A stretch of 64,000 nucleotides of DNA from Chimaeribacter coloradensis (GTDB lineage: Bacteria; Pseudomonadota; Gammaproteobacteria; Enterobacterales; Enterobacteriaceae), in the NCBI RefSeq assembly GCF_002858715.1, contig NZ_PJZH01000018.1, positions 1 to 64,000 on the forward strand, given 5' to 3'. Shown here piece by piece: positions 1-9,173 of the stretch (the stretch's first letter is position 1; every line of letters begins with the position of its first letter). A model generated the notes under the pieces. That model saw only the letters and a list, made by a program, of their open reading frames with translations, was not told where the DNA came from and made no database searches. The translations under genes were made by a program, and so were the position numbers.

Positions 1-99
1 ACCACCTTCGGCGAGTCCGCCCCGGCTGACCAGCTGTTCACGATGTTCGGCTTCACCGTGGAAAACGTGGTAGAGAAGGCGAAAGCGCTGCTGGGCTAA
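1..99 (+). CDS. tkt: Transketolase, C-terminal end (partial)
   Basis: The window opens inside a reading frame whose last 32 residues include [20 protein letters not shown] and end at TAA. This is the typical carboxy terminus of enterobacterial transketolase, the thiamine-diphosphate enzyme of the non-oxidative pentose phosphate pathway. Position just upstream of epd-pgk-fbaA matches the E. coli tktA location. Most of the gene lies outside the window, so tktA versus a paralogue is inferred from synteny. Confidence 0.9.
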   Translation, partial: TTFGESAPADQLFTMFGFTVENVVEKAKALLG

Positions 100-134
100 G
101 CCCGCCGCTGACGCCGGGCTGCCGGTGTTCCTGA

Positions 135-160
135 AAAGCGCCCTGCGGGGCGCTTTTTTT
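135..160 (+). terminator. Rho-independent terminator after tkt
   Basis: AAAGCGCCC pairs with GGGCGCTTT across the loop TGCG, and the stem runs into seven T residues. Confidence 0.9.
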
Positions 161-337
161 ATGGGCTGAAACCCGGGGAAGAGGGGAAAATGGGCTTTCC
201 GGCATCGCATGCCGGGCAATGCCGGGGTGATTCATGCGCCCGCAGTGAAAAAGAGACGGTTTTTTCAGCAATTGCATCAGGATCGTCTGAGGCAGGGGTC
301 AGATCATTTTCTTTAGGATCGCTTTGGTTTATGCTCG

Positions 338-353
338 GCTGAACCGTTTCAGT
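338..353. promoter_or_regulatory. Cra (FruR) operator candidate
   Basis: GCTGAACCGTTTCAGT closely matches the Cra consensus built on TGAAWCGNTTCA, with an intact CTGAA/TTCAG inverted half-site pair. It lies about 145 bp before the epd start. Cra control of this glycolytic/gluconeogenic operon is known in E. coli; the site here is read by eye. Confidence 0.65.
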
Positions 354-380
354 TGGGAAATATCCCAGCAAAATTAAGAA

Positions 381-396
381 TGTGACGGTGATCACA
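381..396. promoter_or_regulatory. CRP binding site
   Basis: TGTGACGGTGATCACA is a perfect TGTGA-N6-TCACA match to the CRP consensus, about 100 bp upstream of epd. It is 28 bp downstream of the Cra-like site. Confidence 0.8.
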
Positions 397-496
397 ATAT
401 TGATGTGATGATGTAAACACCGCGGGAGGATTCCTCCCGGAGGCGCGCTGCATTACTCTAGAAGGCTGGCACAGTGACCGCAAATCAGGGAAAAGC

Positions 497-1513
497 ATGA
501 CCATCCGCATCGCGATAAACGGGTTTGGCCGCATCGGCCGCAGCGTTTTACGCGCGCTTTATGAGTCCGGCCGCCGGGCGGAGATCGCCGTGGTCGCGAT
601 CAATGAACTGGCGCAGGCTGAAGGCATGGCACACCTGCTGAAATATGACACCAGCCACGGGCGTTTTGCCTGGGATGTGCGGCAGGAGTGCGATCTGCTG
701 TGGGTAGGGGATGACACCATCCGCCTGTTGCATGAGCCGGATCTGGCGGCGCTGCCGTGGGGCGAACTCGGCGTGGACGTGGTGCTGGACTGCACCGGCG
801 TTTACGGCAGCCGGGCGGACGGCGACGCGCACCGCGCTGCCGGGGCCAAAAAGGTGCTGTTTGCCCACCCGGGCGGGCATGACCTCGACGCCACCGTGGT
901 CTACGGGGTGAACCATACCGCGCTGCGCCGCGAGGATCGCATCGTCTCTAACGCCTCCTGTACCACCAATTGCATCATCCCGGTTATCAAGCTGCTGGAC
1001 GACGCCTACGGCATCGAATCCGGTACCGTGACCACCATCCATTCGTCGATGAACGACCAGCCGGTGATTGACGCCTATCACCCGGATCTGCGCCGCACCC
1101 GTGCTGCCAGCCAGTCGATCATCCCGGTCGATACCAAGCTGTCGGCGGGCATCACGCGCATCTTTCCGCAGTTCCAGGATCGCTTTGAAGCGATCTCCGT
1201 GCGGGTGCCGACCATCAATGTGACGGCCATCGATCTCAGCGTTTTTGTCGGGGCCTGCGTCGCGGTGCGTGACGTCAACCTGCTGTTGCAGAAGGCCGCA
1301 CAGGGGGCTTTTCGTGGTATAGTTGACTATACGGAACTACCATTAGTCTCGATAGATTTTAACCATGATCCGCACAGTGCCATCGTTGACGGCACACAGA
1401 CGCGGGTCAGTGGGCAGCACCTGATCAAAACACTGGTCTGGTGTGACAATGAGTGGGGCTTTGCCAACCGGATGTTAGACACCACCAGGGCAATGGCCGC
1501 AAGCGGTTTCTAG
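497..1513 (+). CDS. epd: D-erythrose-4-phosphate dehydrogenase
   Basis: NAD-dependent oxidation of erythrose 4-phosphate to 4-phosphoerythronate, the first step of the DXP-dependent pyridoxal phosphate pathway. The 338-residue protein (E. coli Epd 339) has the N-terminal Rossmann motif INGFGRIGR at residues 7-15 and the catalytic cysteine at residue 155 in SNASCTTNC. The GapA/Epd fold is shared, but synteny with pgk and fbaA and the replacement of typical GapA segments point to Epd. The ATG follows a weak AGGG. It is first gene of an epd-pgk-fbaA operon with Cra and CRP sites upstream. Confidence 0.95.
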   Translation: MTIRIAINGFGRIGRSVLRALYESGRRAEIAVVAINELAQAEGMAHLLKYDTSHGRFAWDVRQECDLLWVGDDTIRLLHEPDLAALPWGELGVDVVLDCTGVYGSRADGDAHRAAGAKKVLFAHPGGHDLDATVVYGVNHTALRREDRIVSNASCTTNCIIPVIKLLDDAYGIESGTVTTIHSSMNDQPVIDAYHPDLRRTRAASQSIIPVDTKLSAGITRIFPQFQDRFEAISVRVPTINVTAIDLSVFVGACVAVRDVNLLLQKAAQGAFRGIVDYTELPLVSIDFNHDPHSAIVDGTQTRVSGQHLIKTLVWCDNEWGFANRMLDTTRAMAASGF

Positions 1514-1582
1514 TACGGTGCACCGGTTTTGCCGGCGCGCCGCTCAAGCAACTTTAAAAGAGAATCAACGAGAGGGTTCACC

Positions 1583-2746
1583 ATGTCTGTAATTAAAATG
1601 ACCGATCTGGATCTGGCCGGCAAACGCGTGCTTATCCGCGCTGATCTGAACGTGCCGGTAAAAGAGGGCAAAGTTACCTCTGACGCACGTATCCGCGCCT
1701 CCCTGCCGACGATTGAAACCGCGCTGAAGCAAGGCGCACGTGTCATGGTTACGTCTCACCTGGGCCGCCCGACCGAAGGCGAATACAACGAAGAGTTTTC
1801 GCTGCTGCCGGTGGTGAACTACCTGAAAGAGAAGCTCTCTTCCCCGGTGCGCCTGGCAAAAGAGTATCTGGACGGCGTTGACGTTGCAGAAGGTGAACTG
1901 GTAGTTCTGGAAAACGTCCGCTTTAACAAAGGCGAGAAGAAAGATGACGAGACGCTGTCCAAAAAATATGCCGCCCTGTGCGACGTGTTTGTAATGGACG
2001 CCTTCGGCACCGCGCACCGCGCCCAGGCATCGACCCACGGCGTCGGCAAATTCGCGCCGGTGGCCTGTGCCGGCCCGCTGCTCTCTGCTGAACTCGACGC
2101 CCTGGGCAAAGCGCTGGGCAACCCGGCCCGCCCGATGGTCGCCATCGTCGGCGGTTCTAAAGTCTCCACCAAACTCACCGTGCTGGATTCCCTGTCCAAA
2201 ATCGCTGACCAGCTGATTGTCGGCGGCGGCATCGCCAACACCTTCGTTGCAGCCCAGGGCCACAACGTCGGCAAGTCCCTGTATGAAGCGGACCTGACCT
2301 CAGAAGCGAAAAAGCTGCTCGAAACCTGTGACATTCCGGTACCGACCGATGTGCGCGTTGCCACGGAGTTTTCCGAAACCGCGCCGGCAACGTTGAAATC
2401 AGTCAACGACATCAAAGATGATGAACAGATCCTTGACCTGGGTGATGCCTCTGCGGAGCGTCTGGCGGAGATCCTGAAAAACGCCAAGACCATCCTGTGG
2501 AATGGCCCGGTAGGGGTATTTGAGTTCCCGAACTTCCGTAAAGGGACCGAAATTGTCGCGCAGGCAATTGCCGACAGCGCGGCCTTCTCCATCGCAGGCG
2601 GTGGTGACACGCTGGCAGCCATCGACCTGTTCGGGATTGCTGACAAGATTTCCTATATCTCCACCGGCGGCGGTGCCTTCCTGGAGTTCGTGGAAGGCAA
2701 AAAACTGCCGGCAGTTGTAATGCTGGAAGAGCGTGCCAAGCAGTAA
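1583..2746 (+). CDS. pgk: Phosphoglycerate kinase
   Basis: Cytosolic glycolytic kinase interconverting 1,3-bisphosphoglycerate + ADP and 3-phosphoglycerate + ATP. The ATG at 1583 gives 387 residues, identical in length to E. coli Pgk. The N-terminal substrate-binding RADLNVP motif, HLGRPT and the C-terminal nucleotide-binding segments NGPVGVFE and GGGDTLAAI are intact. An upstream in-frame start exists but lies in the epd-pgk gap and lacks the conserved family sequence. It starts 69 bp after epd and is followed by fbaA. Confidence 0.98.
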   Translation: MSVIKMTDLDLAGKRVLIRADLNVPVKEGKVTSDARIRASLPTIETALKQGARVMVTSHLGRPTEGEYNEEFSLLPVVNYLKEKLSSPVRLAKEYLDGVDVAEGELVVLENVRFNKGEKKDDETLSKKYAALCDVFVMDAFGTAHRAQASTHGVGKFAPVACAGPLLSAELDALGKALGNPARPMVAIVGGSKVSTKLTVLDSLSKIADQLIVGGGIANTFVAAQGHNVGKSLYEADLTSEAKKLLETCDIPVPTDVRVATEFSETAPATLKSVNDIKDDEQILDLGDASAERLAEILKNAKTILWNGPVGVFEFPNFRKGTEIVAQAIADSAAFSIAGGGDTLAAIDLFGIADKISYISTGGGAFLEFVEGKKLPAVVMLEERAKQ

Positions 2747-2755
2747 TTAACCTGG

Positions 2756-2777
2756 ACGGGCCGCCCAGGCTGCCCGT
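2756..2777 (+). other. Hairpin in the pgk-fbaA gap
   Basis: ACGGGC-C-GCC-CA-GGC-T-GCCCGT forms an interrupted stem-loop 9 bp after the pgk stop. A second short stem, GCCCC/GGGGC, lies near 2792-2808. Neither has a U-tract, so partial attenuation or mRNA 3'-end protection within the operon is more likely than full termination. Function is inferred. Confidence 0.4.
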
Positions 2778-2867
2778 TCCTGCTGTTTCGCCCCGCGTTT
2801 CTGGGGCAGGGCGCAACAGCTTACCGATTCATTTCTCTCTACGGCCGACGAAACAGGACGACGTAAA

Positions 2868-3947
2868 ATGTCTAAAATTTTTGATTTCGTAAAACCGGGT
2901 GTCATCACAGGTGATGACGTTCAGAAAGTGTTCCAGGTAGCGAAAGAAAACAACTTCGCACTGCCGGCAGTTAACTGCGTAGGTACTGACTCCATCAACG
3001 CTGTGCTGGAAACCGCCGCGAAAGTTAAATCGCCGGTTATCGTGCAGTTCTCCAACGGTGGCGCGGCGTTCATCGCCGGTAAAGGCCTGAAAACCGACAT
3101 CCCTCAGGGTGCCGCGATTCTGGGTGCCATCTCCGGCGCACACCACGTGCACCAGATGGCCGAACACTACGGCGTGCCGGTTATCCTGCACACTGACCAC
3201 TGCGCCAAAAAACTGCTGCCGTGGATCGACGGCCTGCTGGATGCCGGTGAAAAACACTTCGCCGCGACCGGCAAACCGCTGTTCTCCTCCCACATGATCG
3301 ACCTGTCCGAAGAGTCCCTGGAAGAGAACATTGAGATCTGCTCCAAGTACCTGGCGCGCATGGACAAAATGGGCATGACCCTGGAGATCGAACTGGGCTG
3401 CACCGGCGGTGAGGAAGATGGCGTGGACAACAGCCACATGGACGCCTCCGCCCTGTACACCCAGCCGGAAGACGTGGACTACGCCTACACCAAACTGAAC
3501 GCCATCAGCCCGCGTTTCACCATCGCTGCCTCCTTCGGTAACGTGCACGGCGTGTACAAGCCGGGTAACGTGAAACTGACCCCGACCATCCTGCGTGATT
3601 CTCAGGAGTTCGTTTCCAAGAAACATAACCTGCCGCACAACAGCCTGAACTTCGTCTTCCACGGCGGTTCCGGTTCTTCCGCGCAGGAGATCAAAGATTC
3701 CGTCAGCTACGGCGTAATCAAAATGAACATCGATACCGACACCCAATGGGCAAACTGGGAAGGTATCCTGAAGTATTACAAAGAAAACGAAGCGTACCTG
3801 CAGAGCCAGCTGGGCAACCCGAAAGGCGAAGACCAGCCGAACAAGAAATACTACGATCCGCGCGTCTGGCTGCGTGCCGCGCAGAGCTCCATGGTGACCC
3901 GCCTGGAGCAGGCGTTCAAAGAACTGAACGCGATCGACGTGCTCTGA
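2868..3947 (+). CDS. fbaA: Class II fructose-bisphosphate aldolase
   Basis: Zinc-dependent cleavage of fructose 1,6-bisphosphate into dihydroxyacetone phosphate and glyceraldehyde 3-phosphate. At 359 residues it equals the E. coli class II enzyme. Visible active-site elements are HTDH at residues 108-111 (catalytic Asp and zinc His), the FGNVHG zinc-ligand motif and VFHGGSGSS near the phosphate site. Third gene of the epd-pgk-fbaA cluster, and followed by a strong terminator. Codon use is strongly biased, as expected of a highly expressed gene. Confidence 0.98.
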   Translation: MSKIFDFVKPGVITGDDVQKVFQVAKENNFALPAVNCVGTDSINAVLETAAKVKSPVIVQFSNGGAAFIAGKGLKTDIPQGAAILGAISGAHHVHQMAEHYGVPVILHTDHCAKKLLPWIDGLLDAGEKHFAATGKPLFSSHMIDLSEESLEENIEICSKYLARMDKMGMTLEIELGCTGGEEDGVDNSHMDASALYTQPEDVDYAYTKLNAISPRFTIAASFGNVHGVYKPGNVKLTPTILRDSQEFVSKKHNLPHNSLNFVFHGGSGSSAQEIKDSVSYGVIKMNIDTDTQWANWEGILKYYKENEAYLQSQLGNPKGEDQPNKKYYDPRVWLRAAQSSMVTRLEQAFKELNAIDVL

Positions 3948-3967
3948 TTGCCTGTCTGAATGCTGAG

Positions 3968-3994
3968 AAGGCTCCCGCAAGGGGGCCTTTTTTT
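3968..3994 (+). terminator. Terminator of the epd-pgk-fbaA operon
   Basis: AAGGCTCCC and GGGGGCCTT pair (one T:G) across a GCAA tetraloop, followed by a T-run. The rest of the gap to mscS (3995-4262) has no gene and no promoter I can place with confidence, although a TTGACA hexamer lies at 4137-4142. Confidence 0.9.
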
Positions 3995-4262
3995 ATGGCC
4001 GGAGGCGGGTGGTCTGCGCGGAATTTGGCCGGATCGGCCCGTTTTTCGGCACCCGGGGCGCGATCCACGGCTGCGGATTGGCAGGAGCGGATTTTGTTAG
4101 TTACCCTTATAGGCGTGCTTGTCGGGCTTGAAAACCTTGACAAACTTTGTGGTTTTACTGCGCTGGCGCATTGCCATACTTAGCGCCGGGCACAGAGTAA
4201 CAGACAGGTATGACGCACCCCCGGTATCAGGGGGGACTGTGAAAATAACAAAGGTGGGATGA

Positions 4263-5201
4263 ATGGACGATTTGAACGTGGTAGACAGAATTAACAGTGC
4301 AGGTGACTGGCTGGCACGCAACCAGGGTTTGTTGATCCATTACGCAGTGAATATCGTGGCGGCGATTGTCATTATGATCATCGGCTTTATGGCCGCCAAA
4401 GTGATCTCCAGCACCCTCCGCAAAGTCATGCATGCCCGCGGCATTGATGACACCGTGTCCGATTTCCTGGCGGCCATCGTCCGTTACGGGGTGATCGCGT
4501 TCACCATCATCGCGGCACTTGGCCGCATCGGTGTGCAGACCGCCTCGGTGATCGCGGTACTGGGTGCCGCCGGTCTGGCCGTGGGCTTGGCGCTGCAAGG
4601 CTCGCTGTCTAACTTTGCGGCCGGTGTGCTGCTGGTGATTTTCCGTCCGTTCCGCGCCGGTGAGTATGTGGATCTGGGCGGCGTCTCCGGGACGGTAGAA
4701 GAGGTGCAGATTTTCCACACCACGCTGCGTACCCCGGACGACAAAATGGTGGTGGTGCCGAACGGGAAAATCATTGCCAACAACATCATCAACACCTCGC
4801 GTGAGCCGAACCGCCGCACCGAGATTGTGGTGGGCGTGGCCTATGACGCCGACATCGACACGGTGAAGAAGGTGCTGGGCGACATCGTGGCCGCAGATGA
4901 GCGCATCATGCATGATAAAGGCGTGGTAGTGCGCCTGAATGAGATGGGGGCCTCCACGCTGAACTTCGTGGTGCGCTTCTGGACCACCAACGGCAACGCG
5001 CAGGAGACTTTCTGGGACACGCTGGAAAGCTTCAAGCGTGCGCTGGATAAACACAACATCGGCATTCCTTACCCGCAGATGGACGTTCACCTCTACAAAG
5101 CGGACAACAACGCGGCGGAACCCGCTGACGCACCGCAAGAGGGGCGTAACCTGAGCCTGAAAAAGGGCGCAGAAAACCCGGTGAACGGCCGCACAAACTG
5201 A
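4263..5201 (+). CDS. mscS: Small-conductance mechanosensitive channel MscS
   Basis: Inner-membrane heptameric channel that opens on hypo-osmotic shock. The N-terminus [15 protein letters not shown] and the pore helix [20 protein letters not shown] are nearly those of E. coli MscS, with three predicted membrane segments (about residues 20-45, 70-90, 97-130). A beta domain with [14 protein letters not shown] and a C-terminal alpha/beta domain follow. The protein is 312 residues against 286 in E. coli; the extra length is a polar C-terminal tail. The start at 4263 follows AGGTGGG; a nearby ATG at 4259 is in another frame. Confidence 0.97.
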   Translation: MDDLNVVDRINSAGDWLARNQGLLIHYAVNIVAAIVIMIIGFMAAKVISSTLRKVMHARGIDDTVSDFLAAIVRYGVIAFTIIAALGRIGVQTASVIAVLGAAGLAVGLALQGSLSNFAAGVLLVIFRPFRAGEYVDLGGVSGTVEEVQIFHTTLRTPDDKMVVVPNGKIIANNIINTSREPNRRTEIVVGVAYDADIDTVKKVLGDIVAADERIMHDKGVVVRLNEMGASTLNFVVRFWTTNGNAQETFWDTLESFKRALDKHNIGIPYPQMDVHLYKADNNAAEPADAPQEGRNLSLKKGAENPVNGRTN

Positions 5202-5230
5202 GCCGTGCCGCGTGAAATGCGCAATACAAC

Positions 5231-5257
5231 AGGGGTGCCGCCAGGCGCCCCTTTTTT
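5231..5257 (+). terminator. Terminator after mscS
   Basis: AGGGGTGCC pairs with GGCGCCCCT (one T:G pair) around GCCA, followed by six T residues. Confidence 0.85.
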
Positions 5258-5388
5258 ATGGCGGGGGGCCATTAGCCGCCCTTATCGCTGATAAGATTTT
5301 TGCGTTTCCTCTGATAACGCCGCGCCCGTACACTGCGCCCATTCCGGACGGCCGCACGGTGTGGCCGCCTCTCAAAGGGACGTTAATT

Positions 5389-6006
5389 GTGCTGACCACC
5401 TATTTCCAGGGCTTCCTGCTCGGCGCGGCCATGATCCTGCCGCTCGGCCCGCAAAATGCCTTTGTGCTCTATCAGGGCATCCGCCGCCAGTACCACCTGA
5501 TGATCGCCTCGCTCTGTACGCTGAGCGATGTGGCGCTGATCTGCGGCGGCGTATTCGGCGGCAGCGCGCTGCTCAGCCGCTCGCCGCTGTTACTGGCACT
5601 GGTGACCTGGGGCGGTGTGGCTTTCCTGTTGTGGTACGGCTTCGGCGCGCTGCGCAGTGCGGCCCGCCCCGGTGACGTGCAGAGCGAGGAGAGTTTCGTA
5701 CGGCAGAGCCGCTGGAAAATCGTGCTCACGCTGCTGGCCGTGACCTGGCTCAACCCGCACGTCTACCTCGATACCTTTGTGGTGCTCGGCAGCCTGGGCG
5801 GCCAGTTTGCGCCGGAGGCGCGGCGCTGGTTCGCCCTGGGGGCCGCCTGTGCCTCACTGGTCTGGTTCTTTGGGCTGGCGCTGCTGGCGGCCTGGCTGGC
5901 CCCGGTGCTGCGTACCGCCCGCGCCCAGCGCATCATTAACCTGCTGGTGGGGCTGGTGATGTGGGGCATCGCACTGCAACTGGCGCTTCAGGCGCTCGCC
6001 CGCTGA
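5389..6006 (+). CDS. argO: L-arginine exporter ArgO (LysE family)
   Basis: Inner-membrane exporter of arginine and toxic analogues such as canavanine. The GTG at 5389 lies 8 bp after AAAGGGA and gives 205 residues starting [20 protein letters not shown], which aligns with the E. coli ArgO N-terminus (211 residues). LysE-family landmarks are GPQNAF and the central [10 protein letters not shown]. Six hydrophobic segments are evident. In E. coli the gene is activated by ArgP with arginine and repressed by lysine; argP lies 1 kb downstream here. Confidence 0.95.
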   Translation: MLTTYFQGFLLGAAMILPLGPQNAFVLYQGIRRQYHLMIASLCTLSDVALICGGVFGGSALLSRSPLLLALVTWGGVAFLLWYGFGALRSAARPGDVQSEESFVRQSRWKIVLTLLAVTWLNPHVYLDTFVVLGSLGGQFAPEARRWFALGAACASLVWFFGLALLAAWLAPVLRTARAQRIINLLVGLVMWGIALQLALQALAR

Positions 6007-6033
6007 GGCCAAAACTGTGAGGTGGGTAGAAAA

Positions 6034-6050
6034 CAGCGCAACAGGCGCTG
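6034..6050 (+). other. Hairpin after argO
   Basis: CAGCGC-AACAG-GCGCTG forms a short stem 27 bp after argO without a U-tract. It may be a weak terminator. The rest of the 273-bp argO-yggE gap holds no gene I recognise. Confidence 0.3.
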
Positions 6051-6279
6051 TGATTCGCCGTAATCCTATAGAGAGGGTGCGCTGCCGCACGTTATGCTGG
6101 CGTTGATATTGCCGGGTTTACCTTTACCGGAGAGGCCGGGGCTGGGAACCCTTCCCCGGCGCGGGTGCCCCCGACGGGTAAACTATTGAAAAGCGTATTG
6201 CTGCCCCGTGACATTTGGTGACTAATAAGGGCTGAAGGGACATTCTCCCGGCGTACAACGCATGAATTAAGGAGCTACC

Positions 6280-7002
6280 GTGAAGTTAAAGGCATTGGCT
6301 TTAGCCGCAATGATGGGAATGGGAAGTGCATCACTGGCGGTTCAGGCCGCTGAACTGCCGGAAGGGCCGCATGTGGTGACCTCAGGCACCGCCAGTGTGG
6401 ATGCCACCCCGGACATCGCCACCCTGGCCATTGAGGTGAACGTCTCCTCTAAAGACGCGGCGACCGCGAAGCAGCAGGCTGACAGCAAAGTGGCCGAGTA
6501 TTTCTCCTTCCTGCAGAAAAACGGCATCGATAAAAAAGATATCAACGCGGCTAACCTGCGCACCCAGCCGGAGTATAACTACCTGAAAGATGGCCGCTCG
6601 GAGCTGAAAGGCTACCGCGCGTCACGTCAGGTACAGGTGACGCTGCGCCAGCTGGACAAACTGAATGATCTGCTGGACGGCGCGCTGAAATCGGGCCTGA
6701 ATGAGATCCGTGCCGTGGAGCTGGGGGTCGCCAACCCGGAAACCTACCGCGACCAGGCGCGCCAGAAGGCGATTGATAACGCCACCCAGCAGGCGGGCGC
6801 ACTGGCGGCCGGCTTCAAAGCCAAACTGGGGCCGGTGTTCAGCATCCGTTACCATGTCGCCAACTACCAGCCGATGCCGGTAATGCGCATGTACAAAACG
6901 GCCGAGGCGGCCCCGCAGAGTGATGCGGCGCAAACCTACGATCAGCAGACCATCCATTTTGACGACCAGGTCGACGTGGTGTTTGAGTTGCAGCGCCCGT
7001 AA
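6280..7002 (+). CDS. yggE: Periplasmic SIMPL-domain protein YggE
   Basis: SIMPL-domain (DUF541) protein linked in E. coli to reduced oxidative stress; its biochemical role is unknown. The GTG at 6280 follows a strong AAGGAG at 6269-6274. The 240-residue product (E. coli 246) begins with a clear signal peptide ending near residue 24 (SLAVQA-AELPE), so it is probably periplasmic. The family motif HVVTSGTASVDATPD opens the mature domain. The argO-yggE-argP grouping matches E. coli apart from the scp genes, which are absent here. Confidence 0.93.
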   Translation: MKLKALALAAMMGMGSASLAVQAAELPEGPHVVTSGTASVDATPDIATLAIEVNVSSKDAATAKQQADSKVAEYFSFLQKNGIDKKDINAANLRTQPEYNYLKDGRSELKGYRASRQVQVTLRQLDKLNDLLDGALKSGLNEIRAVELGVANPETYRDQARQKAIDNATQQAGALAAGFKAKLGPVFSIRYHVANYQPMPVMRMYKTAEAAPQSDAAQTYDQQTIHFDDQVDVVFELQRP

Positions 7003-7029
7003 TCCGCGCCTGCCTTGCTGATGCACTCC

Positions 7030-7052
7030 AACGGCCCTGACGGGCCGTTTTT
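7030..7052. terminator. Terminator between yggE and argP
   Basis: AACGGCCC-TGAC-GGGCCGTT followed by T residues, reading out of yggE on the plus strand. The end touches the stop codon of convergent argP. Confidence 0.8.
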
Positions 7053-7944
7053 AATCCTGCCGCAATACCTGATGGCCGTGGGCGATCAGGGCATCCGTGA
7101 CTTTGCGCATCATGCGGCTCTCCGGGGCGAAACGGTGCCAGAACAGCATCCGCCGCTGGAACAGGCCGGGCGTCAGGTCGATCAGTTCGCCGCTCTCCAG
7201 TTCACGCTCAATCTGCAAATGCGGGATCATACAGCAGGTGGTGCCCTGACGCGCCAGCTGCACAAAGGCTTCCGACGAGTTAACGATGTGGCAGGGCACA
7301 CTGCCGGGCGAGAGGTCAAAGTTCTGCTGTAAAAACGCCTGATGCATATCATCGAGATGATCGAACGCCACCGCCGGTGCTTTCAGCAGCGCGCTGCGGG
7401 TTACGCCGTTCGGAAAGTAACGGTCGGCAAAGGGTTTAGAGGCGACGAACAGGTAGTCCAGCGCCCCGAGCTGGTCCACCAGGCAGCTCGGCAGCGGCTG
7501 CGGCTGGATACTGACCGCGCCCACCACTTCGCCCCGGCGCAGCCGCTCCTGGGTGCGGGTTTCATCTTCCACCTGCAAATTCAGGCGGATCGGCGAGTCC
7601 GCCAGCACCGGCTTCAGCGCCGGCAGCAGCCAGGTCGCCAGGCTGTCGGCGTTGACCGCCAGCGACAGCAGCAGCGGCGAGTCACTGCCGGTGTCATTGC
7701 CCAGCCACTCCTCCTCCAGCAGCTCCACCTGGTGCAGCAGCGCCAGCAGCTTTTGCCCCTGCTCGGTGGGGCGCGGCGGCACGGTACGCACCAGCAGCGG
7801 CTGGCCGAAGAGGTTCTCAAGCTGCTTAATGCGCTGGGATACCGCCGATTGGGTGATGCAAAGTTTCTGTGCGGCGCGTTCAAAGCCGCGCTCACGGATC
7901 ACCGCGTCCAGCGCCTGCAACGTTCGGTAGTCTGGGCGTTTCAT
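7051..7944 (-). CDS. argP: LysR-type regulator ArgP (IciA)
   Basis: Transcription factor activating argO with arginine and other genes in response to lysine; historically also called IciA. The 297-residue protein is almost identical to E. coli Arg[17 protein letters not shown] at the N-terminus, a helix-turn-helix with [14 protein letters not shown], and a PBP-like effector domain ending [18 protein letters not shown]. It is divergent from rpiA with a 185-bp gap. Homology is strong over the full length. Confidence 0.98.
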   Translation of the reverse strand: MKRPDYRTLQALDAVIRERGFERAAQKLCITQSAVSQRIKQLENLFGQPLLVRTVPPRPTEQGQKLLALLHQVELLEEEWLGNDTGSDSPLLLSLAVNADSLATWLLPALKPVLADSPIRLNLQVEDETRTQERLRRGEVVGAVSIQPQPLPSCLVDQLGALDYLFVASKPFADRYFPNGVTRSALLKAPAVAFDHLDDMHQAFLQQNFDLSPGSVPCHIVNSSEAFVQLARQGTTCCMIPHLQIERELESGELIDLTPGLFQRRMLFWHRFAPESRMMRKVTDALIAHGHQVLRQD

Positions 7945-8086
7945 TGGAAATCTGTCCCCTGAAGTCGTTGTATTAGCGCACTATGCCACAATTTTGCCGC
8001 GCTGCGGGGGCAAAATCACCGGTATCCCCCGGTGGAACTGTGATCCCCCGCGGTGGATTGCGCGCCCTTTTCAGCAGCGCTTGCTC

Positions 8087-8092
8087 TATAAT
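8087..8092 (+). promoter_or_regulatory. rpiA promoter -10 candidate
   Basis: A perfect TATAAT lies 37 bp before the rpiA start. No good -35 hexamer sits at 16-18 bp (TTGCGC at 8058-8063 is 23 bp away), so only the -10 element is supported. Confidence 0.4.
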
Positions 8093-8129
8093 ACGCACAC
8101 GTTTTCGCAGCGGGAGCAATGAACTTACT

Positions 8130-8786
8130 ATGACGCAGGATGAACTGAAAAAAGCGGTCGGATGGGCAGCACTTGATTACGTGACGCCGGGCACCATCGT
8201 GGGGGTCGGCACCGGCTCCACGGCGGCGCACTTCATCGACGCGCTGGGTTCCATCAAACACCAGATTGACGGGGCGGTCTCCAGCTCCGACGCCTCCACC
8301 GCCAAATTGCAGAGCCTTGGCATCCCGGTATTTGACTGCAATGAGGTAGACAGCCTCGACATCTACGTCGACGGTGCCGACGAGATCAACGGCCATATGC
8401 AGATGATCAAAGGCGGCGGCGCGGCGCTGACGCGTGAGAAGATCATTGCGGCGATTGCGCGCAAATTTATCTGCATCGCGGACGCCTCAAAACAGGTGGA
8501 CGTGCTGGGCAACTTCCCGCTGCCGGTTGAGGTGATCCCGATGGCACGCGCCTATGTGGCGCGTGAGCTGGTGAAACTGGGCGGCCAGCCGGAGTACCGC
8601 CAGGGCGTGGTGACGGATAACGGCAACATCATCCTGGATGTGCGTAACCTCACGATCCTCGACCCGGTGGCGCTGGAAAACCGCATCAACGGCATCGCGG
8701 GGGTGGTCACCGTGGGGCTGTTTGCCAACCGCGGCGCGGATGTGGCGCTGATCGGCACCCCGGAGGGTGTGAAGACCATAAAATAA
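8130..8786 (+). CDS. rpiA: Ribose-5-phosphate isomerase A
   Basis: Isomerises ribose 5-phosphate and ribulose 5-phosphate in the pentose phosphate pathway. The ATG at 8130 gives 218 residues beginning [18 protein letters not shown], as in E. coli RpiA (219). Conserved phosphate-loop GTGSTA, the SSDAST segment, the DGADEI motif and [12 protein letters not shown] are all present. In-frame codons upstream of 8130 run through the promoter and are not conserved. Confidence 0.98.
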   Translation: MTQDELKKAVGWAALDYVTPGTIVGVGTGSTAAHFIDALGSIKHQIDGAVSSSDASTAKLQSLGIPVFDCNEVDSLDIYVDGADEINGHMQMIKGGGAALTREKIIAAIARKFICIADASKQVDVLGNFPLPVEVIPMARAYVARELVKLGGQPEYRQGVVTDNGNIILDVRNLTILDPVALENRINGIAGVVTVGLFANRGADVALIGTPEGVKTIK

Positions 8787-9173
8787 GTGCCCGATCTGCC
8801 CCGGCCGCCGGGGCAGGTTTCCGCACCCATCGCCTCAGGCCCGGCCACGCGGTGCCGCTGCCGGCGGCGGCAGGCATCGCGGTGATAACCGTCTCTTATG
8901 ACCGGTCATATTTTTCCCCCTGAAATATCTTTTCTTATCACGCTGAAATTTGGTGACATATGTCACAATCCACGATTTGATTTTCCTATCATTCTGACCG
9001 TTCCCGCTTCCCCAGCATTTTTCGCCAAAATCCACCAGCGCCGGTGCGCCTTATGCTGGGCAGGCCGCAATCGTTTGTATTGCCGCCCGCTGAATATTTG
9101 TTATGTTGAAGCGGCGCTGCGGCAAAACGTTGCACGACAGCCGTTTCTGAAGTCTGAAAAATAGGGTCGGGTC
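8787..9173 (+). promoter_or_regulatory. rpiA-serA intergenic region
   Basis: A 387-bp gene-free stretch. It holds a GC-rich hairpin right after rpiA (CTGCCCCGG/CCGGGGCAG, 8796-8816, with only a short T-run), a perfect 14-bp palindrome TATGACCGGTCATA at 8897-8910 followed by five T residues, and a CRP-like site at 8952-8967. E. coli serA is known to be controlled by Lrp and CRP. I could not place a serA promoter confidently. Confidence 0.5.
8952..8967. promoter_or_regulatory. CRP-like site upstream of serA
   Basis: GGTGACATATGTCACA matches TGTGA-N6-TCACA at nine of ten positions and contains the perfect palindrome GTGACATATGTCAC (8953-8966). It is about 206 bp before the serA start. Confidence 0.6.

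Larger units (their letters stand above)
163..496 (+). promoter_or_regulatory. epd upstream regulatory region
   Basis: This 334-bp stretch holds no gene. Its right half has two recognisable operators (Cra-like at 338-353, CRP at 381-396) and a small hairpin TGGGA-AATA-TCCCA at 354-367 between them. E. coli epd-pgk-fbaA is known to be controlled by Cra and CRP from this position. I see nothing definite in 163-337. Confidence 0.6.

Noticed and set aside
4137-4180. sigma-70 promoter for mscS built on TTGACA at 4137-4142
   Set aside because: The nearest -10-like hexamers (TTTACT, CATACT) are at spacings of 11 and 32 bp, so no valid promoter can be assembled.
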